The notes beneath the pieces were generated by a model. It searched no databases and had not been told where the DNA came from. It saw only the letters and a list, made by a program, of their open reading frames with translations. Shown piece after piece: positions 1-5,170 of a DNA stretch of 7,127 nucleotides. Location: the NCBI GenBank assembly GCA_049800095.1, contig JBARJD010000008.1:1-7127 (forward strand), given 5' to 3'. Position numbers and translations under genes: made by a program. Positions within the stretch are counted from its first letter, which is position 1, and each line of letters starts with the position of its first letter. The stretch is from JAKIWV01 sp049800095 (GTDB lineage: Archaea; Thermoplasmatota; Thermoplasmata; Lutacidiplasmatales; UBA184).

Positions 1-365
1 CCGTCATCAACGTGATCAAGTGTCATCCGCCGGCGAACAAGTTCAGCACCCAGGCCGCCGAGGCCTGCCGGCCGTTCCTCGCCCGCCAGGTCGAGTTCCT
101 CCAGCCGATCATGATCGTGACCCTGGGCGCGCCGGCGCTCACGGCGTTCCGGCCGGATCTCCTTCCGATGACGCACGCGGCGGGGTGGCTGTCCCGCTGG
201 CGCGGGCTTCTCTTTTTCCCCATGATCCACCCGTCGGCGGCCGCCCGCTCGGGCGAGTTCCGCCGCCGATGGGAACACGACGGAAAGTCGCTCCGGAAGG
301 TTCTCTCGCGTCTGGGCGCGGTACCGAGCACCGCGCCGGGCGCAGTTCCCGGGACAAGCGTTTAA
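1..365 (+). CDS. Uracil-DNA glycosylase, family 4/5 (Fe-S type), 5' truncated by window edge
   Basis: This is the C-terminal part (about 120 residues) of a uracil-DNA glycosylase, which cuts the N-glycosidic bond of uracil in DNA to start base excision repair. The reading frame is open from the first complete codon at 3 and ends at TAA 363-365; the true start lies upstream of the window. What is visible: the INVIKCHPP segment matches the family 4/5 signature NVxKCxPPxN. Its Cys codon (21-23) and a second Cys (66-68, in EACRPFL) are spaced C-x14-C, as expected for the last two of the four [4Fe-4S] ligands. Then come the hydrophobic IMIVTLG strand and the HPS motif (His codon 228-230), the active-site loop near the C-terminus of these enzymes. 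The N-terminal motif (GEAPG or equivalent) and the first two Cys are outside the window, so family 4 and family 5 cannot be separated. polB starts 22 bp downstream on the same strand, which suggests a shared transcription unit and a common role in uracil handling. Confidence 0.85.
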   Translation, partial: VINVIKCHPPANKFSTQAAEACRPFLARQVEFLQPIMIVTLGAPALTAFRPDLLPMTHAAGWLSRWRGLLFFPMIHPSAAARSGEFRRRWEHDGKSLRKVLSRLGAVPSTAPGAVPGTSV

Positions 366-367
366 GG
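359..367 (+). promoter_or_regulatory. Putative TATA-like box for polB
   Basis: The TTTAA element at 361-365 is an A/T island in very GC-rich surroundings. Its centre lies 25 nt upstream of the polB GTG at 388, the distance expected for an archaeal TATA box when transcription begins at the start codon. No Shine-Dalgarno-like purine tract precedes the GTG. The box overlaps the TAA stop of the glycosylase, so polB could have its own promoter even if it is also read through from upstream. It is short and is called mainly by position and by analogy with the other starts in this window. Confidence 0.35.
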
Positions 368-385
368 CCCGGCCCGGTCCGGTCC
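366..385 (+). repeat. Four tandem GGYCC pentamers before polB
   Basis: The gap between the glycosylase stop and the polB start consists almost entirely of four head-to-tail pentamers: GGCCC, GGCCC, GGTCC, GGTCC. Only GC separates the last copy from the GTG. Each unit is also close to its own reverse complement (GGCC or GGWCC-like). The array is short and low in complexity, so it could be slippage in a GC-rich spacer or a binding site. No function is known. Confidence 0.6.
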
Positions 386-387
386 GC

Positions 388-2856
388 GTGGAGAACGTCG
401 AGCTCTTCCTCGTGGGGGGCTCTTACACCCAAGTCGACGACGGCGTCGTCATCGAGCTGTTCGGTCGGACGCGGGCGGGGGAGTCGCTCGTCGCCCGGTA
501 CTACGGCTTCCGGCCGTATTTCATCGTCTGCGAGCCCACCGAGGCCCAACGGGAACTTCTCCGGAAGGAACGCCAAGTCGTCTCGACGGACCCTCTCACG
601 CTCTGGGTCGATGGAAAGGACCGGCCCTCGGTCAAGGTGACCGTGCAGTACCCGTGGACCGTACCCGATTTCCGTGCGCGATACCACCGAGAGGGGGACT
701 CCTGGAGCGTCCTCTCCTCCGACATCCCGTTCGTTCACCGGTTCCTGTACGACAAGGGCGTCGGCCTGACCGTTCGGTTCGACGCCGAACCAGAACCCGA
801 CGAGGTGGCCTCGCGGTACCACGTCGGTCGAGTCGTGCGCGTGGTGACGACGAACCGCGACATCGAACCGGCGGAGGCGTTCCGTCCCTCCCTCACGATC
901 CTCTCCTTCGACATCGAGAATGCGATCCGGACCCGTACGATCTTTACGATCTGTGGGACGGTCCATCGGGACGACAAAGAGATCGGCGCTTTCCGGATCG
1001 GCCTGCCGACGACCGAGGCGGGGATCCTCACGGCGTTCGCGGAGAAGGTTCGAGAGTACGACCCCGACGTGATCACCGGCTACAACATCGGCGGCTATGA
1101 CCTGCCATTGCTCGAGGAACGGGCGAAGGCCTTGAACCTCCCACCGCTCGCGCTCGGCCGAAACGGGAAGGCGGCCGAGACCCGGGGGAACGACCGCCTT
1201 TGGCGTGTCGACGGCCGCGTCTTCGCCGACGCATGGTGGGCGGCGCGCACGGAACTCCACCCCAAGCAGGAGAGCCTGCAGTTCGTCGCGCAGCAGCTCC
1301 TCGGGGAGGGAAAGCTGGACGTCGACCGCCGCAACATCGAGGCGGAGTGGCAGAAGGACCCGGTACGGGTCATGGAATACTGCGAGCACGACGCCCGGCT
1401 GGCGGTCCGAATCCTGCTCCGCCTCCGGTCGCTCGACAAGGCCCGCGACCTCGCGACGGTGGCAAACCTCCCGATGGAGGAGGGCCTCAACGGCCGCACC
1501 TCCCTGTTCGTCGACTCTATCCTGATCCCCCGAGCCGACCGAAAAAAGATCGGCGTGCCGCAGAACCGGTTCGGCCGCATGGAGACCCAGATCGAGGGCG
1601 GCTACGTCCACACGATCCGGCCCGGACTGTACAACTGGATCGTGGTGCTGGACTTCAAGTCGATGTACCCGAACATCATCATTTCCAAGAACCTCTGCTT
1701 CACCACGCTCGCCCCGGAGGGCCCGACCGTGAGTCCGTCGGGGGCTCGATTCCTCTCCGTAGAACAGCGGCCGGGGCTGATCCCGGAGGTGCTCCGCGAA
1801 CTGTTGACCGAACGGGACGCTATCCGGCAACGCGGACGGGACGCCACCTCCCCCGACCTCCAGCGGTACTACGACGGGCTGCAGAGCGCGGTCAAGATCC
1901 TGATGAACTCGTTCTACGGCGTCCTCGCCTCCAGCTTCTACCGGTTCACCAACCCGGATATCGGCGCGGCGATCACGTCCTTCGGCCGTCAGGCCATCAC
2001 GACGATCATCAAGACCCTCGAGGACGACCGAGTGGAGGTGGTGTACTCCGACACCGACTCGGTCTTCGTGAAGTCCCCCCAGCCCACCCTGGAGGGCGCG
2101 ATGCAGTGCGGTCAGGACCTGGCCCGGCGCTTCACCGAGAAGGGGGTCACGTTCGAGTTCCAAACCGTCTACGAGGCGCTGTTCTCGCACGGGGCGAAGA
2201 AACGGTACGTCGGCCACACGGTGTGGCCCAAGGACGACGTCGTCATCCGCGGGTACGAGACGCAGCGGACCGACACCTTCGACTATCAGTCCGCCGCGCT
2301 CCGGGAAGTCTTCGACAAGATCCTCTCCGGGGATACCCAGGGGACCCTCGTCCGGGCCCGGGAGCTCGTGGCCGAGGTGCAGGAGGGGAGGGTGCCGGTC
2401 GAGCGGCTGGTCATCGCGCGCACGGTACGGCCCGAAGAGCAGTACAATGCCTCGACCCGGGAAAATCTCCCGTTCCTTCGCGTCTTCAAGCAACTCCTGG
2501 CCGAGGGATTCGACGTGATTCCCGGCATGAAAGTGGCCTGGGTCGTCACCAACGCTCGGAAGACGCCGCAGGAGATCGAGCCGTGGATCGAGGGCCGAAA
2601 GTTCCCGCCTGACCTCCGACCGGACTACAGCTACTACGCCGAGCGGTTGGCCCAGACCCTGGCGCGTGTGACCGAGGTGTTCGGGTGGAACGCCGCGGAC
2701 CTGCTGAAGGGCAGCCGGCAACAAACCTTGGGCGACAGTCCGCCCACCGGTGCGGCGGCGTCTCGCGACGCCGCATCCCTCGACGACTCCGTGGCGAGTC
2801 TCGCCGGCCCGCCGAAACGCGCCCGGAAGTCGAAGACGCTCACAGAATTTGGTTGA
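388..2856 (+). CDS. polB: Archaeal family B DNA polymerase with 3'-5' exonuclease and uracil-sensing pocket
   Basis: A complete 822-residue replicative/repair DNA polymerase; archaeal PolB is usually about 770-900 residues. The N-terminal domain has residues that align with the Pyrococcus uracil read-ahead pocket: Tyr13, Pro43-Tyr44, Val92-Pro93, Ile113-Pro114-Phe115 and Arg118. Exonuclease motifs are Exo I FDIE (Asp175, Glu177), Exo II YNIGGYD (Asp238) and Exo III YCEHD (Tyr331, Asp335). Polymerase motifs are A DFKSMYPNII (Asp422), B KILMNSFYG (Lys503, Asn507, Tyr510), C YSDTDS (Asp555, Asp557) and KKRY at 604-607, so both activities should work. Motifs A and C are variants of the common SLYPSII and YGDTDS. 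No intein interrupts them. Residues about 775-812 form a low-complexity linker; the extreme C-terminus KTLTEFG resembles a PCNA-interacting peptide but lacks the final aromatic residue. The GTG start places Tyr13 correctly and has a TATA-like box 25 nt upstream. The last 17 bp overlap the convergent transporter gene. Confidence 0.97.
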   Translation: MENVELFLVGGSYTQVDDGVVIELFGRTRAGESLVARYYGFRPYFIVCEPTEAQRELLRKERQVVSTDPLTLWVDGKDRPSVKVTVQYPWTVPDFRARYHREGDSWSVLSSDIPFVHRFLYDKGVGLTVRFDAEPEPDEVASRYHVGRVVRVVTTNRDIEPAEAFRPSLTILSFDIENAIRTRTIFTICGTVHRDDKEIGAFRIGLPTTEAGILTAFAEKVREYDPDVITGYNIGGYDLPLLEERAKALNLPPLALGRNGKAAETRGNDRLWRVDGRVFADAWWAARTELHPKQESLQFVAQQLLGEGKLDVDRRNIEAEWQKDPVRVMEYCEHDARLAVRILLRLRSLDKARDLATVANLPMEEGLNGRTSLFVDSILIPRADRKKIGVPQNRFGRMETQIEGGYVHTIRPGLYNWIVVLDFKSMYPNIIISKNLCFTTLAPEGPTVSPSGARFLSVEQRPGLIPEVLRELLTERDAIRQRGRDATSPDLQRYYDGLQSAVKILMNSFYGVLASSFYRFTNPDIGAAITSFGRQAITTIIKTLEDDRVEVVYSDTDSVFVKSPQPTLEGAMQCGQDLARRFTEKGVTFEFQTVYEALFSHGAKKRYVGHTVWPKDDVVIRGYETQRTDTFDYQSAALREVFDKILSGDTQGTLVRARELVAEVQEGRVPVERLVIARTVRPEEQYNASTRENLPFLRVFKQLLAEGFDVIPGMKVAWVVTNARKTPQEIEPWIEGRKFPPDLRPDYSYYAERLAQTLARVTEVFGWNAADLLKGSRQQTLGDSPPTGAAASRDAASLDDSVASLAGPPKRARKSKTLTEFG

Positions 2857-3862
2857 CGTCCCGGACCCCGGTCTCGGAGGGGTCGCCCGGCGCGTCCGGG
2901 GCCAACGCGCCCCCTTCGGTCAGCAGGGCCGCCTCGTGCGGGACCGGTGGCGCGGGCGCCTGGGCCCCCCGATACGCGAAGAACCCGCCGATGACCGCGA
3001 TCGGGAGTCCCAGCAGTCCGAGGGGCGCCGGGACCTTATGCAACAGCACCGCGGACAGGAGCAACGCGAAGATCGGGATCATGACCTGGAAGAGCGCAGG
3101 CAACACGATTCCGGACCGCGCGACGGCGCGGAAGTAGAGCGCCGGCGCAATGAAGAACGAGGTCGCGGCGACGCCGACCATCAGCACGATCGGAATCGGG
3201 GCAGTCAGCACGAGGCCGTGCCAGCCGCCCGGCAGGACCCCGGCGAGGAGCAGGCAGACGAATCCTCCGGCGAGCGTGGATTGACCGACGACGGCGCTCG
3301 ACGGGCGATGTTGCCCCGCCTGCGCGGAGAGGATGTAGAACCCGCCGACGCTCAAGGGGACCAACGGCGCAATGACGAGGGACCATCCGTGGAAGCCGGT
3401 CGCGCTGCCGCCCGCGACGATCGTCAGCGTCGCCCCGAATCCAGCCAGGATCAAACCTCCGACGAACGGCAACGATCGGGCGCGGTGCCGGCCTTCTTTG
3501 AGGACGACCATCGCTAGCAGCGGCGTCATCGCCGCATCGCCGAGCAGGGCGAGCAGGGACGTGTCGACCGCGCCGGCCAGGTAGGTGCACGCGAGCACCG
3601 ACAGCTGCATCGCTGAGATCAGGCCGACTCGGCCCCACGCCGACCGTTCTCCGAAGAGGTGGAGCACGACGCGGCCGTGCCCCCAATAGGCCGCCCAAGC
3701 CACGTACATCGCCCCGCCGATGAGGAACGGATAGGTGGCCACCGCCGATGCGGAGGTGCCCGGCGTCATCGCGAGGACGAAGAAGAAATAGGTCGCCCAC
3801 AGAAACGCCGAGGTGAGCGCCATCACGGCCGAGGGTCCGGGCGACGCGTGCCCCTCGGTCAT
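2840..3862 (-). CDS. EamA/DMT-superfamily transporter, ten predicted membrane helices
   Basis: A 340-residue integral membrane protein of the drug/metabolite transporter type; substrate unknown. Hydrophobic segments fall at about 12-31, 38-59, 78-96, 100-121, 132-150, 160-179, 190-209, 220-240, 252-273 and 279-297, giving the ten helices and two five-helix EamA repeats usual for the family. Repeat one ends in the typical pattern of Pro-containing helix, short charged turn and Gly-rich helix (TPLLAMVVLKEG, then GGLILAGFG). Repeat two ends likewise (PIFALLLSAVLLHK, then LPIAVIGGFF), with His-Lys where a Glu is common. Residues 298-340 are an Ala/Pro/acidic tail, probably soluble. The ATG at 3862 has no Shine-Dalgarno sequence but an AT-rich box centred 24 nt upstream. 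It follows purM on the same strand with a 63-bp gap that holds a terminator-like element, so it is probably transcribed separately. Its last codons overlap the end of polB. DMT proteins export or import amino acids, nucleobases, sugars and other metabolites; nothing here selects one. Confidence 0.85.
   Translation of the reverse strand: MTEGHASPGPSAVMALTSAFLWATYFFFVLAMTPGTSASAVATYPFLIGGAMYVAWAAYWGHGRVVLHLFGERSAWGRVGLISAMQLSVLACTYLAGAVDTSLLALLGDAAMTPLLAMVVLKEGRHRARSLPFVGGLILAGFGATLTIVAGGSATGFHGWSLVIAPLVPLSVGGFYILSAQAGQHRPSSAVVGQSTLAGGFVCLLLAGVLPGGWHGLVLTAPIPIVLMVGVAATSFFIAPALYFRAVARSGIVLPALFQVMIPIFALLLSAVLLHKVPAPLGLLGLPIAVIGGFFAYRGAQAPAPPVPHEAALLTEGGALAPDAPGDPSETGVRDVNQIL
2864..2884 (+). terminator. 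Possible stem-loop just after polB stop
   Basis: GACCCC (2864-2869) and GGGGTC (2879-2884) form a perfect 6-bp stem with a 9-nt loop, starting 7 nt after the polB stop codon. No T-run follows. The element lies inside the C-terminal coding sequence of the convergent transporter, and a stem of this size can arise by chance at this GC content. It is recorded as a weak candidate for a polB 3'-end structure. Confidence 0.2.
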
Positions 3863-3880
3863 CGGGCGCCGGAGCCGGAC

Positions 3881-3891
3881 AAAATCTAAAA
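3881..3891 (-). promoter_or_regulatory. Putative TATA box for the EamA transporter
   Basis: On the minus strand this reads TTTTAGATTTT, the most A/T-rich short stretch in the window. Its centre is 24 nt upstream of the transporter ATG (3862), fitting an archaeal TATA box that directs a leaderless or nearly leaderless transcript. The sequence between box and ATG is GC-rich with no ribosome-binding site. The same T-tract can serve as the tail of the purM terminator-like structure. Confidence 0.45.
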
Positions 3892-3918
3892 CACTTGGCG
3901 GCGGAGCCGTTCCGCCGC
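3881..3918 (-). terminator. Hairpin plus T-rich tract after purM
   Basis: The perfect inverted repeat GCGGCGGA / TCCGCCGC (3898-3905 with 3911-3918) forms an 8-bp stem with a 5-nt loop, starting 7 nt after the purM stop codon. In the direction of purM transcription it is followed, after about 6 nt, by TTTT, AGA, TTTT (3891-3881). GC stem followed by a broken T-run is the layout of an intrinsic terminator. Archaeal termination mainly needs the T-run and often no hairpin, so the tract alone may suffice. It overlaps the likely promoter of the transporter gene. Confidence 0.5.
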
Positions 3919-3925
3919 GACTTGG

Positions 3926-4987
3926 TCACGCGTAGCTTTGGTACGTAAGGCCGAGATGCGGCAACGTGACGCCGGCTCCCGCCGCAACGTGGCCCACGAC
4001 CAACGTGTCGGAGTACCCGGCGCGCCACAGCCGGCGGATCGCGCTGGCCTCGAAGGAAGGTCGGACCGCCACGACGAAACCGACGCCCATGTTGAACGTT
4101 TGATACAGCTCCTGGGTGTCGACCTCTCCCGCCTCGGCGAGCCACTGGAAGAGTCCAAAGGGTCGAGGCCATCGATCGAGTACGAACTGCACTCCGGGGC
4201 GAAGCCGTAGCAAATTTCGCACCCCGGCTCCCGAAATGTGGGCCAGCCCGGTGGTGCCGCGGTGGTCCGCCAGCGCTTCTGAGACACCCACGTAGATCCG
4301 GCTGGCCGTGAGCAGCTCTTCGCCGAGCGGCTGGCGTCCGCCGGGTCGACGGGCACGCAAGCTCCGCCGCGACTCCGTTACAATTCGTCGTGCCAGGGTG
4401 AGGCCGTTCGCGTGGAGGCCGCTCGAGGGGATTCCCAGGAGCACATCTCCGGCCCGGATGCGAGCGCCGGTGACGGGTCGCCGCCCCTTCGGAAAGAATC
4501 CGATTGCCGTGCCTCCTACGTCTACTCCCTGGAGAAGCTCAGGGACGATCGCGGTCTCACCTCCGAGGAGAGCGCACCGGGCCTGCTGGAGACCTCGGTG
4601 AATCCCTCGGCCGATCTGGCGGAAGACATCCGGTTCGGCCCGGCGGCATGAGATGACATCCACGAGACCCGCGGGGCGAGCCCCCACGGAGGCGAGGTCG
4701 TTCACGTTCACGGCGACCGCGTCGACTCCAATCTCCTCCCATCGACCGAGCGCCTCGGCCAGGATCGACTTCGTTCCAACGGTGTCCGTCGTGATCGCGA
4801 TCGTCTCCCGACCGATCCGGATCAGGCCCGCATAGTGACCCCGAATGGGAAGGGGCCGACCGCTCGAGCGGGGCGGGCGATATCGAACCTGGGCGAGCAA
4901 CGCGGTGAGCGCCCGTGCCGTCCGGCTTCGGTCCACGCCGGCGGCGGCATAGGTCCAGACCGCGCGATGGCCGGTGGGCTTTGCCAC
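3926..4987 (-). CDS. purM: Phosphoribosylformylglycinamidine cyclo-ligase (AIR synthetase)
   Basis: A 353-residue cytosolic enzyme that converts formylglycinamidine ribonucleotide plus ATP into 5-aminoimidazole ribonucleotide in purine synthesis; PurM is normally about 330-350 residues. Motifs in order: N-terminal YAAAGVD (13-19); DTVGTK (68-73), where most relatives have DGVGTK; the VNVNDLASVGARP core (93-105); GGETAIVPE (142-150), part of the ATP/FGAM site; GDVLLGIPSSGLHANGL (180-196); HISGAG (250-255) for the usual HITGGG; FNMGVGF (298-304). The frame stays open far upstream against pyrC, but homology begins at about residue 11. GTG 4987 is the nearest upstream in-frame start, giving a ten-residue leader; the tract before it is pyrimidine-rich, with no Shine-Dalgarno sequence, and an A/T box lies 27 nt upstream. 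Divergent from pyrC across 183 bp. A hairpin/T-tract follows the TGA stop. The DG-to-DT and GGG-to-GAG changes look like lineage variation rather than loss of function. Confidence 0.93.
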   Translation of the reverse strand: MAKPTGHRAVWTYAAAGVDRSRTARALTALLAQVRYRPPRSSGRPLPIRGHYAGLIRIGRETIAITTDTVGTKSILAEALGRWEEIGVDAVAVNVNDLASVGARPAGLVDVISCRRAEPDVFRQIGRGIHRGLQQARCALLGGETAIVPELLQGVDVGGTAIGFFPKGRRPVTGARIRAGDVLLGIPSSGLHANGLTLARRIVTESRRSLRARRPGGRQPLGEELLTASRIYVGVSEALADHRGTTGLAHISGAGVRNLLRLRPGVQFVLDRWPRPFGLFQWLAEAGEVDTQELYQTFNMGVGFVVAVRPSFEASAIRRLWRAGYSDTLVVGHVAAGAGVTLPHLGLTYQSYA

Positions 4988-5008
4988 GCCGAGCGGGAGG
5001 TGTGGGGA

Positions 5009-5019
5009 GGCAAATAGGT
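5009..5019 (-). promoter_or_regulatory. Putative TATA-like box for purM
   Basis: The minus strand reads CCTATTTGCC here, an A/T island centred near 5014, 27 nt upstream of the chosen purM GTG (4987). The interval to the start is C/T-rich and cannot pair with 16S rRNA as a Shine-Dalgarno site, so a leaderless transcript is the simplest reading. The match to a full archaeal TATA box is only partial. Confidence 0.35.
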
Positions 5020-5056
5020 GGCGCTTGTCCTGCGCGTTCTCCTCCGTTGAGCCGGT

Positions 5057-5069
5057 GCGAAACCTTCGC
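5057..5069. repeat. Small inverted repeat in purM-pyrC divergent region
   Basis: GCGAA and TTCGC are separated by three bases (5-bp arms) between the two putative promoters of purM and pyrC. It could be an operator half-site pair for a regulator of nucleotide genes, or chance. The rest of the 4988-5170 gap shows only the two promoter-like boxes and a CCCCCGGGGG palindrome at 5096-5105. Confidence 0.25.
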
Positions 5070-5137
5070 GTGAGCCGTGGCGGACCGGACGAAACCCCCC
5101 GGGGGAAGACGACGTCCGTCCAACCCCCCTTCGGCAA

Positions 5138-5147
5138 CCCTATAGGG
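5138..5147 (+). promoter_or_regulatory. Palindromic TATA-like element for pyrC
   Basis: CCCTATAGGG is a perfect 10-bp palindrome with a TATA core at 5141-5144. Its centre is about 28 nt before the ATG at 5171, near the usual TATA-to-start distance of a leaderless archaeal gene, and only 16 nt before the alternative GTG at 5159. It therefore favours the ATG. The symmetry means it could also be a repressor site covering the promoter. Confidence 0.4.
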
Positions 5148-5170
5148 GTGGAGAGGACGTGGCGCGCGCC

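Noticed and set aside
211..220. TCTTTTTCCC as a possible T-run terminator
   Set aside because: It lies inside the glycosylase coding sequence, encoding the LLFFP strand before the HPS motif, and is explained by those Leu and Phe codons.
1200..2612. A 470-codon open frame on the plus strand inside polB
   Set aside because: Out of frame with the polymerase, Arg/Pro/Gly-rich and without any family signature; a GC-driven shadow.
139..2724. An 861-codon open frame on the minus strand, antisense to polB
   Set aside because: It is the complement of a well-supported polymerase gene. Its translation is rich in Arg, Asp, Gly, Val, Leu and Pro with no recognisable domain, as expected for a shadow frame when the sense gene is GC-rich at third positions.
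3036..4172. A 378-codon minus-strand frame across the transporter and the purM 3' end
   Set aside because: It runs through two real genes in another frame, crosses the intergenic hairpin and has low-complexity Arg/Gly/Ala composition.
4995..5010. Possible G-quadruplex in the G-rich strand opposite the purM start (GGGAGGTGTGGGGAGG)
   Set aside because: Only two runs reach three or more Gs, so at best a weak two-layer structure could form. On the purM strand it is simply a pyrimidine-rich tract.
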